Shown here piece after piece: positions 33,680 through 41,996 of a DNA stretch of 64,000 nt; positions within the stretch are counted from its first letter, which is position 1, and each line of letters begins with the position of its first letter. The notes beneath the pieces were generated by a model. The model saw only the letters and a list, made by a program, of their open reading frames with translations. It was not told the origin of the DNA and searched no databases. Source of the DNA: an uncultured Oscillibacter sp. (GTDB lineage: Bacteria > Bacillota > Clostridia > Oscillospirales > Oscillospiraceae). Made by a program: the position numbers and the translations under genes. The DNA lies in the NCBI RefSeq assembly GCF_947654275.1, contig NZ_CANTJS010000006.1, positions 1 through 64,000 of the forward strand, in the 5' to 3' direction.

Positions 33680-36445
33680 ATGGACTACAACAAGACCATC
33701 CACCTGCCGAAAACCGACTTCCCCATGCGGGCGGGCCTGCCCAAGCGGGAGCCGGAGATGCTGAAGCGCTGGGAGGCCGAGGACCTCTATCACGAGCTTC
33801 TGAAAAAGAACGAGGGCAAGCCCCTCTTCAGCCTCCATGACGGCCCTCCCTTCTCCAACGGGTCCATCCACATGGGCACCGCCATGAACAAGGCCATCAA
33901 GGACATCATCACCCGGTCCTACGCCATGCGGGGCTATTATACCCCCTATATTCCCGGCTGGGACAACCACGGAATGCCCATTGAGTCCAACATCATCAAA
34001 CAAAACAAGCTGAACCACAAGGCCATGAGCATCCCCGACTTCCGCTCTGCCTGCCACGATTTTGCCCTGCACTATGTGAATGTCCAGCGGGACGCCTTCA
34101 AGCGCATCGGCGTCGTCGGCGACTGGGACCACCCCTATCTCACCATGGACCCCGGCTTTGAGGCCGAGGAGGTGAAGGTCTTCGGAGCCATGTACAAGAA
34201 GGGCTATATCTACAAGGGCCTGAAGCCCGTCTACTGGTGCCCCCATGACGAAACCGCCCTGGCCGAGGCCGAGATTGAGTACCAGGACGACCCCTGCACC
34301 ACCGTCTATGTGAAATTCCCCATGCACGATGACCAGGGCAAGCTCTCCTCCTATGACCGGAGCAAGCTCTTCTTCGTGATCTGGACCACGACGATTTGGA
34401 CCCTGCCGGGCAACCTGGCCATCGCCCTCCACCCCGCTGAGAGCTATGCCATTGTGAAGGCCTCCAACGGGGAGCACTATATCATGGCCGAGGCCCTGAC
34501 GGAGAAGGTCATGGGCCTGGGCGGCTTCGACAACTGGGAAATCGTGGAAACCCACCCCGGCAGCTTCTTTGAAAACATGCTGGCGGATCACCCCTTCCTG
34601 CCCAAGACCAGCCGCCTGCTGCTGGCGGACTATGTCACCATGGACTCCGGCACCGGCTGCGTCCACACCGCCCCGGGCTTCGGCGCGGACGACTACCAGA
34701 CCTGCCGCCGCTACGGCATGGACATGGTGGTCCCTGTGGACGACCAGGGCAAACACACGGACTATGCCGGAAAATACGCCGGCATGACCACCGACGCCTC
34801 CAACCCCGTCATTCTGGCGGACATGAAGGAGAGCGGCATGCTCTTCGCCCAGGAGGACATCGTTCACAGCTACCCCCACTGCTGGCGCTGCAAGAGCCCC
34901 ATCATCTTCCGGGCCACTCCTCAGTGGTTCTGCTCCGTGGACAGCTTCAAGGAGGAGGCGGTGGCCGCCGCCGACGAGGTCCGCTGGGTGCCCAAGTGGG
35001 GCATCGACCGGATGAAGTCCATGATTCGGGAGCGGGCGGACTGGTGCATCTCCCGCCAGCGCCGCTGGGGCCTGCCCATCCCCGTGGTGTACTGCAAGGA
35101 CTGCGGCAAGCCCGTGGTCACCGACGAGACCATTTCCGCCATTTCCGCCCTCTTCGCCGCTGAGGGCTCCAACGCCTGGTTCGCCAAAGAGGCGGAGGAG
35201 ATTCTCCCCGCCGGGTTCGCCTGCCCCCACTGCGGCGGAAAGACCGGCTTTGAGAAGGAGACCGACACCCTGGACGGCTGGTTTGACTCCGGCTCCACCC
35301 ACTACGCCGCCATGAAGAAGGACCAGGGCTTCTGGCCCGCCACCATGTATATGGAGGGCCTGGACCAGTACCGCGGATGGTTCCAGAGCTCCCTGCTCAC
35401 CGCCGTGGGCGCTTTCGGCAAGGGCGCGCCCTTCAAGGAGTGCGTCACCCACGGGTGGACCGTGGACGGCGAGGGCAAGGCCATGCACAAGTCCGCCGGA
35501 AACGGCATGGACCCCGCCGAGGTCATTGACAAATACGGCGCGGACATCCTCCGCCTCTGGGCCGCCAACACGGATTACCACGCCGACGTCCGCTGCTCCC
35601 ACGAGATTTTCAAGCAGCTGAGCCAGAACTATCTGAAATTCCGCAACACCGCCCGGTACTGCCTGGGCAACCTGGACGGCTTCAACCCCAACGACCTGGT
35701 GAAGCCGAAGGAGATGCTGGAGCTGGACCGCTGGGCCGTGACCCGGCTGAACGGACTGATGGAAAAGTGCTTTGCCGCCTATGACGACTATGAGTTCCTG
35801 GCGGCCACCCATGCCGTCAATGACTTCTGCGTGGTGGACATGTCCAACTTCTATCTGGACATCATCAAGGACCGGCTCTACTGCGACGAGACCGACGGCC
35901 TCAGCCGCCGCAGCGCCCAGACCGCCCTGTTCCTGATTCTGGATACGCTGACGAAAATCATGGCCCCTATCCTCTGCTTCACCTGCGACGAGATCTGGCA
36001 GGCCATGCCCCACCGGGAGGGCGACGATACCCGGAACGTGCTGTTCAACGACATGAACCAGACCTTTGCGGAGTATGCCCTGGACGGCGAAACCATGAAG
36101 AAGTGGGAGTGTATCGTCAAGACCCGCGACGCTGTCAATGCCGCGCTGGAGGCCGCCCGGGCGGAGAAGAAAATCGGCAAGAGCCTGGAGGCCAAAGTCA
36201 TCCTGACCGTCACCCCGGCGGAGCTGGAGAGTCTGGACGATGAGGAGTTGGCCGACCTGCTGATCGTCTCCCAGACAGAGCGCCGCAAGGGCGACGGGAA
36301 CGTAATGACGGTGGTCGTGGAGCCCGCCGCCGGAGCTAAGTGCGAGCGCTGCTGGAAGATTCTTCCCACCGTGGGGTCCGACAAGGACCACCCCGCTCTG
36401 TGCCCCCGCTGCGCCGCGGCAGTGCGGAACCTGCCCCGGTTCTGA
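33680..36445 (+). CDS. ileS: isoleucyl-tRNA synthetase
   Basis: This 921-residue enzyme charges tRNA-Ile. The HIGH-type motif is HMGT (residues 64-67), followed by IPGWDNHGMPIE. The KMSKS region reads KAMHKS (600-605). The editing domain lies between (WTTTIWTLPGNLAIALHP ... GTGCVHTAPGFGADDY). A C-terminal zinc finger has CERCWKI and CPRC. The length fits the bacterial type I enzyme. It is the last gene of the T-box operon and is followed by a strong terminator. Confidence 0.97.
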   Translation: MDYNKTIHLPKTDFPMRAGLPKREPEMLKRWEAEDLYHELLKKNEGKPLFSLHDGPPFSNGSIHMGTAMNKAIKDIITRSYAMRGYYTPYIPGWDNHGMPIESNIIKQNKLNHKAMSIPDFRSACHDFALHYVNVQRDAFKRIGVVGDWDHPYLTMDPGFEAEEVKVFGAMYKKGYIYKGLKPVYWCPHDETALAEAEIEYQDDPCTTVYVKFPMHDDQGKLSSYDRSKLFFVIWTTTIWTLPGNLAIALHPAESYAIVKASNGEHYIMAEALTEKVMGLGGFDNWEIVETHPGSFFENMLADHPFLPKTSRLLLADYVTMDSGTGCVHTAPGFGADDYQTCRRYGMDMVVPVDDQGKHTDYAGKYAGMTTDASNPVILADMKESGMLFAQEDIVHSYPHCWRCKSPIIFRATPQWFCSVDSFKEEAVAAADEVRWVPKWGIDRMKSMIRERADWCISRQRRWGLPIPVVYCKDCGKPVVTDETISAISALFAAEGSNAWFAKEAEEILPAGFACPHCGGKTGFEKETDTLDGWFDSGSTHYAAMKKDQGFWPATMYMEGLDQYRGWFQSSLLTAVGAFGKGAPFKECVTHGWTVDGEGKAMHKSAGNGMDPAEVIDKYGADILRLWAANTDYHADVRCSHEIFKQLSQNYLKFRNTARYCLGNLDGFNPNDLVKPKEMLELDRWAVTRLNGLMEKCFAAYDDYEFLAATHAVNDFCVVDMSNFYLDIIKDRLYCDETDGLSRRSAQTALFLILDTLTKIMAPILCFTCDEIWQAMPHREGDDTRNVLFNDMNQTFAEYALDGETMKKWECIVKTRDAVNAALEAARAEKKIGKSLEAKVILTVTPAELESLDDEELADLLIVSQTERRKGDGNVMTVVVEPAAGAKCERCWKILPTVGSDKDHPALCPRCAAAVRNLPRF

Positions 36446-36457
36446 ACTCACGCGCCC

Positions 36458-36484
36458 AAAACCCCGCCGCAAGGCGGGGTTTTC
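36458..36484 (+). terminator. terminator of the ileS operon
   Basis: AAAACCCCGCC-GCAA-GGCGGGGTTTT is a perfect 11-base stem ending in T residues, 12 bases after the stop. Confidence 0.9.
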
Positions 36485-36534
36485 AGCGGCTTCCGTAATA
36501 TTTCGGTTTTTCCTGTTTTCGGCCATTTTCGAAA

Positions 36535-36605
36535 TTTTTCGAGCTTTTTTTGAGATTTTCAGAGACTTTTCGAGACTTTTCGAGACTTTTCGAGACCTTC
36601 CGAAG
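36535..36605. repeat. tandem 10-base repeat GAGACTTTTC
   Basis: After the ileS terminator, a run of GAGCTTTTTTT, GAGATTTTCA and then about three exact GAGACTTTTC units is seen. The surrounding 36485-36729 stretch has no supported gene. Confidence 0.7.
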
Positions 36606-36729
36606 CGCTCCGGCAGGGCCCCGGCCCGCCGGCGGACAGATCAAACGGCCCTGAATGGCCGTGTGTTCAGCCAACCCGTTTTTCGTCAGGTTTGCCAATC
36701 TTTTTCCATCATTTTTAGAGAGTCTTCTC

Positions 36730-36758
36730 TTGTCTCCCGGCCGAAAATGTGGTATAAT
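36730..36758 (+). promoter_or_regulatory. promoter of the phospholipase-like gene
   Basis: TTGTCT (36730-36735), 17 bases and TATAAT (36753-36758) lie about 30 bases before the start codon. Confidence 0.65.
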
Positions 36759-36790
36759 GAGACTCACCTTTGAAGTTAGGAGGAGCTAAC

Positions 36791-37336
36791 TTGCAGAAAC
36801 GCAGTCACACCTTACTGGCTCAGACCCTCCTGAGAACCGAAAGCGGTTTTGGGGCCCGCCGCTTTGAATGGGCCTTCCTCTTCGGCTCGTTCCAGCCGGA
36901 TGTGAACCCGTTCAGCTATTTGAAGGGCTCCGTCCGTTATCATAAGCTGAAGGGCCATAATTACGTAAATTCCCGGCAGTACATCAACGCACAGATCCGC
37001 AAGCTCCAGAAGCGGAGCCGCTGGACCGTCTGGCAGTACTACACCCTGGGCAAGCTGACCCACTATCTGGCGGACGCCTATACCTATCCCCATAACGAAA
37101 ACTATCCCGACAGCATGCTGAACCACCACAATTATGAGACAAACCTCCGGGCCTTCCTCCGGGGCTACCTGGCCCACCAGTATGTCCGCCGCCAGCAGGC
37201 CCGCCGGGACCTCATCGCCGCTCTGGAGGAGCTTCACGAGCAGTACATGGCCACCCGGGCCAGCATGTACCGGGACGCCAGCTACATTCTGAAAGCCACC
37301 AGCCTTCTCATGGCGGGCTGTCTGCCCGCCGCCTGA
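36791..37336 (+). CDS. zinc-dependent phospholipase C-like protein
   Basis: This 181-residue protein resembles the PF00882 zinc-dependent phospholipase C domain. Spaced histidine/aspartate ligands are visible (RYHKLKGHNYVNSRQYI, YYTLGKLTHYLADAYTYPHNENY, LNHHNYETNL), including the characteristic GKLTHYLADAYTYPH. No signal peptide is present, so it is probably cytoplasmic or the enzyme has another role. The start is a TTG with AGGAGG seven bases upstream. Monocistronic. Confidence 0.8.
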   Translation: MQKRSHTLLAQTLLRTESGFGARRFEWAFLFGSFQPDVNPFSYLKGSVRYHKLKGHNYVNSRQYINAQIRKLQKRSRWTVWQYYTLGKLTHYLADAYTYPHNENYPDSMLNHHNYETNLRAFLRGYLAHQYVRRQQARRDLIAALEELHEQYMATRASMYRDASYILKATSLLMAGCLPAA

Positions 37337-37400
37337 CGCGCCCCCGTCAAATCCCACAAGGGGCGTGCCCCCCAGTCTCCGGATTTGTAGGAACTCACAG

Positions 37401-37429
37401 TTTTCATTTCCGGGATGTTGTGTTATGCT
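37401..37429 (+). promoter_or_regulatory. promoter of the aromatic amino acid operon
   Basis: TTTTCA (37401-37406), 17 bases and TATGCT (37424-37429) lie upstream of the leader peptide. Moderate match; no better candidate is seen. Confidence 0.5.
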
Positions 37430-37467
37430 TTAAATATCTAAAGAGCCCGACAAAGGAGAACCACACC

Positions 37468-37569
37468 ATGACCGCTGTGAACCGCATCGCTGAATACGGC
37501 TATTTCTACTTTAGCTTTACCTATTTTGGTAAGGCTTTTCGTGGTTTGGCTGAAAGTGCGCGCGGCTGA
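37468..37569 (+). CDS. Phe/Tyr-rich leader peptide of the aromatic operon
   Basis: This is a 33-codon reading frame with a good AAGGAG site nine bases before the ATG. Codons 10-20 read EYGYFYFSFTYF in the main, i.e. four Tyr and four Phe in eleven codons, with another Phe at 24. It ends with TGA at 37567-37569, just before the terminator at 37608. Its composition matches the end products of the operon it precedes (Phe and Tyr), the hallmark of ribosome-mediated attenuation. There is no homology to a stable protein; it is a regulatory peptide. Confidence 0.88.
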   Translation: MTAVNRIAEYGYFYFSFTYFGKAFRGLAESARG

Positions 37570-37636
37570 GACGGCGGCCCTCAGGGGAGGCATGGAACGT
37601 ACAGCGACCCGCAGCCAAACCGGCTGCGGGATTTTT
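37543..37636 (+). terminator. transcription attenuator (terminator/antiterminator pair)
   Basis: The terminator is CCCGCAGCC (37608-37616) with GGCTGCGGG (37622-37630), then ATTTTT. The segment GGTTTGGCTG (37543-37552), within leader codons 26-29, is perfectly complementary to CAGCCAAACC (37612-37621), i.e. the left arm and loop of the terminator. If ribosomes stall at the Tyr/Phe codons (37495-37527), this segment is free to block the terminator. If they reach the stop codon, they cover it and the terminator forms. Confidence 0.85.
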
Positions 37637-37698
37637 GCGTTTTCCAGGCTTCCCGCGGAACTCCATTACAGGATTTGGGACTAAGGAGGAACCTCGTC

Positions 37699-38715
37699 AT
37701 GATTGTCATTCTGAAGCACAACCCCAACAGGGACCAGCTGGACAGCCTGATTACCTGGCTCCAGGAAAAGGGTATCATCATCCACACCAGCATCGGCGAA
37801 GCCAACACCATTCTGGGCCTTGTGGGAGACACATCCAAGCTGGACATCGACCTGATTGCCGCCCTGGACATTGTGGAGGATGTGAAGCGGGTCCAGGAGC
37901 CCTACAAAAACGCCAACCGGAAGTTCCACCCTGAGGACACGGTGATTCCCGTGGGCAATACCCAGATCGGCGGCGGCACCCTGACCCTGATGGCGGGCCC
38001 CTGCTCCGTGGAGAGCGAGGAACAGGTGGTGGCCATTGCCAAAGCGGTGAAGGCCAGCGGAGCGACGATGCTCCGGGGCGGCGCCTTCAAGCCCCGGACC
38101 TCTCCCTACGCCTTCCAGGGCCTGGGGGCCACAGGCCTGGAGTATCTGAAGGTGGCCCGGCAGGAGACCGGTCTGCCCATTGTGACGGAGCTGATGGACC
38201 TGACCCAGCTGCCCCTGTTCAAGGACGTGGATGTCATCCAGATCGGCGCCCGGAACATGCAGAACTTCGACCTGCTGAAGGCCGTGGGGCACCAGGACAA
38301 GCCCGTTATGATCAAGAGGGGCATGTCCGCCACCTATGAAGAATGGCTGATGAGCGCCGAGTACGTCATGGCCGGAGGCAACGAGAATGTGATTCTCTGT
38401 GAGCGGGGCATCCGGACCTTCGAGAGCTACACCCGGAACACCCTGGACCTGGCCGCCATTGCCGTGCTCCGGCGGCTGACCCATCTGCCCGTCATCATCG
38501 ACCCCAGCCACGCCACCGGCAAGAGCTGGCTGGTGGAGCCCCTGGCCCGGGCCGCCGTGGCCGGCGGGGCCGACGGCCTTCAGATTGAGGTCCACAACGA
38601 CCCCGCCCGGGCCCTGTGCGACGGTCCGCAGTCCCTCAAGCCCGAGGCCTTCGACCCCCTGGCGAAGAAGCTGCTGAAGCTCCACGCCTTCATGCAGAGC
38701 CTGGACCAAGAGTAA
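37699..38715 (+). CDS. aroF: DAHP synthase (3-deoxy-7-phosphoheptulonate synthase), AroF/type Ib
   Basis: This 338-residue enzyme catalyses the first step of the shikimate pathway (erythrose 4-phosphate + PEP). Residues 1-65 form the small ferredoxin-like regulatory domain ([31 protein letters not shown]). The barrel follows with [40 protein letters not shown] and [34 protein letters not shown]. The ATG at 37699 has a TAAGGAGGA site. It is the first structural gene behind the Phe/Tyr attenuator. Confidence 0.97.
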   Translation: MIVILKHNPNRDQLDSLITWLQEKGIIIHTSIGEANTILGLVGDTSKLDIDLIAALDIVEDVKRVQEPYKNANRKFHPEDTVIPVGNTQIGGGTLTLMAGPCSVESEEQVVAIAKAVKASGATMLRGGAFKPRTSPYAFQGLGATGLEYLKVARQETGLPIVTELMDLTQLPLFKDVDVIQIGARNMQNFDLLKAVGHQDKPVMIKRGMSATYEEWLMSAEYVMAGGNENVILCERGIRTFESYTRNTLDLAAIAVLRRLTHLPVIIDPSHATGKSWLVEPLARAAVAGGADGLQIEVHNDPARALCDGPQSLKPEAFDPLAKKLLKLHAFMQSLDQE

Positions 38716-38724
38716 ACTGGTTGT

Positions 38725-38814
38725 CAAATTAGGAATGAGAAATGAGGAATTAGGACTGGTTCCATCTGTTCGCCCCCCTTAATTCCTAATTCCTAACTCC
38801 TAATTCCTAATTTG
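38725..38814. repeat. heptad repeat (ATTAGGA/TCCTAAT) between aroF and tyrA
   Basis: CAAATTAGGAAT (38725-38736) is perfectly complementary to ATTCCTAATTTG (38803-38814), with further TCCTAAT/TCCTAAC units inside. It is the same family as the element at 22536-22609, here inside an operon and ending directly at the tyrA ribosome binding site. Confidence 0.75.
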
Positions 38815-38833
38815 AGAGGAAGGGTGAAACAAT

Positions 38834-39670
38834 ATGAATATCGGCATTGTGGGCCTGGGCCTCATCGGCGGCTCCATGGCCAAGAGCACCAAGGCCCGGA
38901 CGGCTCACACCGTCTGGGGGACGGACCTGGACCAGGAGACCATGACCCTGGCCCGGATGAGCGGGGCCGTGGACGGGCCCCTGACGGACGAGAATCTGCG
39001 GTTGTGCGACCTGATTCTGGTGGCTATCTGCCCCAGTGCGGCCATTGAGTGGGTCCGCAGCCACGGGGACAAAATTTCCAAAAGCGCCATTCTGGTGGAC
39101 CTGTGCGGGGTGAAACGGGTGGTGGTGGAGGCCCTGACCCCCGTCGCTGAGCGGCACGGCTTTGCCTACATCGGCGGGCACCCCATGGCGGGCCGGGAGC
39201 GGGGGGGCTTCACCGCCTCCAGCGAGGACCTCTATGTGGGAGCCTCCATGATTCTGACCCCGGACAAGCGGACGGACATGCAGCTGCTGGAGACGCTGAA
39301 GGCCTATTTCCTGGACATCGGCTTTGCCGGCCTCACCTTCTCCGACCCGGAGGAGCACGACCGCATCATCGCCTTCACCTCCCAGCTGGCCCACATCGCT
39401 TCCAGCGCCTATGTGAAGTCGCCGGAGGCCCAGCGCCGCCGGGGCTTTTCGGCGGGCAGCTTCCAGGACATGACCCGGGTGGCCCGGCTGGATGAAAACA
39501 TGTGGACGGAGCTGTTTCTGGACGACGCGGACTATCTGGTGAAGGAGCTGGATATTCTGATTCAGAACCTGACGGACTATTCCGACGCGCTGAAATCCGG
39601 CGACGCGGAGCGGGTCCGGGCTCTCCTGCGGGAGGGCCGGGAGATGAAGGCCGCCGCCGGAGGAAATTAA
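38834..39670 (+). CDS. tyrA: prephenate dehydrogenase
   Basis: This 278-residue NAD(P)-dependent enzyme converts prephenate to hydroxyphenylpyruvate for tyrosine. The Rossmann motif GIVGLGLIGGSMAKS opens the protein. Catalytic-site features follow: YIGGHPMAGRERGGF, and HDRIIAFTSQLAHIASSAYV in the helical domain. There is no C-terminal ACT domain, so control by tyrosine must be through other means, such as the operon attenuator. GAGAGGAAGG precedes the ATG. Confidence 0.95.
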   Translation: MNIGIVGLGLIGGSMAKSTKARTAHTVWGTDLDQETMTLARMSGAVDGPLTDENLRLCDLILVAICPSAAIEWVRSHGDKISKSAILVDLCGVKRVVVEALTPVAERHGFAYIGGHPMAGRERGGFTASSEDLYVGASMILTPDKRTDMQLLETLKAYFLDIGFAGLTFSDPEEHDRIIAFTSQLAHIASSAYVKSPEAQRRRGFSAGSFQDMTRVARLDENMWTELFLDDADYLVKELDILIQNLTDYSDALKSGDAERVRALLREGREMKAAAGGN

Positions 39671-39683
39671 AGGAGGACCGCCA

Positions 39684-40769
39684 ATGCCGGACTATAAAGA
39701 GATACGGGTGAACACAGTTCCCGCCTATACGTTCACCATCGGCCCCGGCCTGCTGAGGGACTGCGGCCAACGGCTGCGGGAGGTCCTGTCCCCCTGCCGC
39801 ATGGCCGTGGTCACCGACTCCGCCGTGGCCCCCCTGTACTTGGACACGGTGCGGCAGAGTCTGGAGGCGGCGGGCTTCGCCGTCTGCTCCTATGTGTTCC
39901 CCGCCGGGGAGGGGAGCAAGCACCTTGGGACGCTTTCCGAGATTCTGGAATTCCTGGCCTCGGAGCGCCTGACCCGCACCGACTGCGTGGCGGCCCTGGG
40001 GGGCGGGGTCGTGGGGGACATGGCAGGCTTTGCCGCCGCCTGTTATCTCCGGGGCATCCGCTATGTCCAGCTGCCCACCACGCTGCTGGCGGCGGTGGAC
40101 TCTTCCGTGGGCGGGAAAACCGCCATTGACCTGAGCGCCGGAAAGAACCTGGCCGGGGCCTTCCTCCAGCCCGCCGCCGTCATCTGCGACACGGACTGTC
40201 TGGAGACCCTTTCCCCGGAGGTCTTTGCCGACGGGGCGGCGGAGGCTGTCAAAACCGCCGTGCTGGCAGACCCGGGACTGTTCAACAGCCTGGAGGACGG
40301 CTTCATCCGGATCCTGGACCCGGCGGCCCTGATTGCCGGCTGCGTGGCCTACAAGGCCGGCGTGGTGGAGCGGGACGAGAAGGAGCAGGGGGAACGGAAG
40401 CTGCTGAACCTGGGCCACACCGTGGGCCACGCCATTGAGAAGTGCAGCGGCTATACCATCCCCCACGGCCACGCCGTGGCGGCGGGCCTTGCCATAATGG
40501 CCCGGGCCTCCGAGCGCCTGGGCTGGATGTCTCCGGAGGGCATCAGGCAGCACGACGCGGAGCGCATCTGCTCCACCCTGCGCCTCTCGGGACTGCCCAT
40601 TTCCACGGATTACTCCCCCGAGGCCCTGGCGGAGGCCGCCCTTGCCGACAAGAAACGGGCCGGGGACTCCATCACCATTGTGGTCCCCAGGGAAATCGGG
40701 CGCTGTGAGCTGAAAACAATCCCCGTGACGGAGCTGCTGCCGGTTATCCGGGCGGGATGGGAGGCGTAG
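39684..40769 (+). CDS. aroB: 3-dehydroquinate synthase
   Basis: This 361-residue enzyme performs the second shikimate step, cyclising DAHP with NAD and a divalent metal. Conserved parts are VAALGGGVVGDMAGFAA, QLPTTLLAAVDSSVGGKTAIDL and metal-ligand regions NLGHTVGHAIE and HGHAVAAGLAIM. AAAGGAGG precedes the ATG; its TAG stop abuts the ATG of aroA. Confidence 0.97.
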   Translation: MPDYKEIRVNTVPAYTFTIGPGLLRDCGQRLREVLSPCRMAVVTDSAVAPLYLDTVRQSLEAAGFAVCSYVFPAGEGSKHLGTLSEILEFLASERLTRTDCVAALGGGVVGDMAGFAAACYLRGIRYVQLPTTLLAAVDSSVGGKTAIDLSAGKNLAGAFLQPAAVICDTDCLETLSPEVFADGAAEAVKTAVLADPGLFNSLEDGFIRILDPAALIAGCVAYKAGVVERDEKEQGERKLLNLGHTVGHAIEKCSGYTIPHGHAVAAGLAIMARASERLGWMSPEGIRQHDAERICSTLRLSGLPISTDYSPEALAEAALADKKRAGDSITIVVPREIGRCELKTIPVTELLPVIRAGWEA

Positions 40770-41996
40770 ATGGACGTACAGATCACTCCCCGGCGGCTCT
40801 CCGGCGTGGTGACGCCGCCCCCCAGCAAGTCCATGGCCCACCGCCTGGTCATCGCCGCCGCCCTGGCGGCGGGGACCAGCACGATTCACAATCTGACCCT
40901 CTCCCAGGACATCAAGGCTACCCTCCGCTGCATGTCGGGCCTCCGCTGTCAATGGGAGTGGCAGGACGAAAACACCCTGAAGGTCCGGGGCTGCATCAAC
41001 CGGGAGCGGGACCAAAGCGGCCTGCCCCGGCTGGACTGCGGGGAATCCGGGTCCACCCTGCGGTTCCTGATTCCCATTGCCCTGGCTCTGGAGGGAGGCG
41101 GGACGTTCACCGGCCGGGGCCGTCTCATGGAGCGGCCGTTGGACCCCTATTTCCAGATTTTTGACCGCCAGGGCATCTCCCACCGGCTGGAGGACAGCCT
41201 TCTCACCATAGAGGGCGACCTGTGGCCCGGGGAGTACCGTCTGCCGGGGAACGTGTCCAGCCAGTTTTTCACCGGCCTCCTTATGGCTCTGCCTCTTCTG
41301 AACGGGCCCAGCGTGGTCATCAGCACCACAAAGCTGGAGTCCGCCGCCTACACCTCCATGACCATGGGCGTGCTGGCCCGGTGCGGCATCCACGTCCGCT
41401 GGTCCCATGGCCTCAACGGCTTCGGCATCGAGCCGGGGGTCTACAGCCCCTTTGAGGAAAGCGTGGAGGCGGACTGGTCCCAGGCGGCCTTCTGGTACGC
41501 CGCCATTGCCCTGGGAAGCACGCTCCGGCTCCGGGGGCTGGATGCCGGGTCCTATCAGGGGGACAAGGTGGTCTCGGAGCACGCCCGGACCCTGAGCCGG
41601 CCCGGGGATGTGTCCATCGACCTCTCCGGCTGTCCCGACCTGCTGCCCCCTCTGGCGGTGATGGCGGCGGTCCGGAAGGGGGACACCCGCTTTGTCAATG
41701 CCGCCCGCCTCCGGCTGAAGGAGAGCGACCGCCTTTCCACCGTCCGGGACATGCTGCTGGACCTGGGGGGTCTGGCAGACGAGGGGCCCGACAGCCTCAC
41801 CGTCCACGGCGTGGAGCGCCTGGCCGGGGGCACGGTGGACGGGGCCAACGACCACCGCATCGTCATGGCGGCAGCAGCCGCCGCCTGCGGCTGTGAGAGG
41901 CCCGTCACCATTCTGGGGGCCGAGGCGGTGAGAAAATCCTATCCCCGCTTCTGGCGGGATTACGAAAACTTAGGAGGTGAGGTCCGTGTCCTCTGA
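40770..41996 (+). CDS. aroA: EPSP synthase (3-phosphoshikimate 1-carboxyvinyltransferase)
   Basis: This 408-residue enzyme adds PEP to shikimate 3-phosphate. Conserved elements are PPPSKSMAHRLVIAAALA near the start, LDCGESGSTLRFLIPIAL and RLKESDRLSTVRDMLLDLGG. It is slightly shorter than the usual 425-430 residues but all key blocks are present. The start codon follows the aroB stop directly and the end overlaps aroC by 11 bases, indicating coupled translation. Confidence 0.96.
   Translation: MDVQITPRRLSGVVTPPPSKSMAHRLVIAAALAAGTSTIHNLTLSQDIKATLRCMSGLRCQWEWQDENTLKVRGCINRERDQSGLPRLDCGESGSTLRFLIPIALALEGGGTFTGRGRLMERPLDPYFQIFDRQGISHRLEDSLLTIEGDLWPGEYRLPGNVSSQFFTGLLMALPLLNGPSVVISTTKLESAAYTSMTMGVLARCGIHVRWSHGLNGFGIEPGVYSPFEESVEADWSQAAFWYAAIALGSTLRLRGLDAGSYQGDKVVSEHARTLSRPGDVSIDLSGCPDLLPPLAVMAAVRKGDTRFVNAARLRLKESDRLSTVRDMLLDLGGLADEGPDSLTVHGVERLAGGTVDGANDHRIVMAAAAAACGCERPVTILGAEAVRKSYPRFWRDYENLGGEVRVL

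Noticed and set aside
33320-36526. 1068-codon minus-strand frame opposite ileS
   Set aside because: Antisense shadow of ileS with repetitive Gly/Val/His composition and no start signal.
36483-36767. 94-codon minus-strand frame with a Lys/Ser-rich tail
   Set aside because: The tail (KVSKSLEKSRKVSENLKK) is the translation of the GAGACTTTTC repeat, and the frame runs through the ileS terminator and over the promoter of the next gene.
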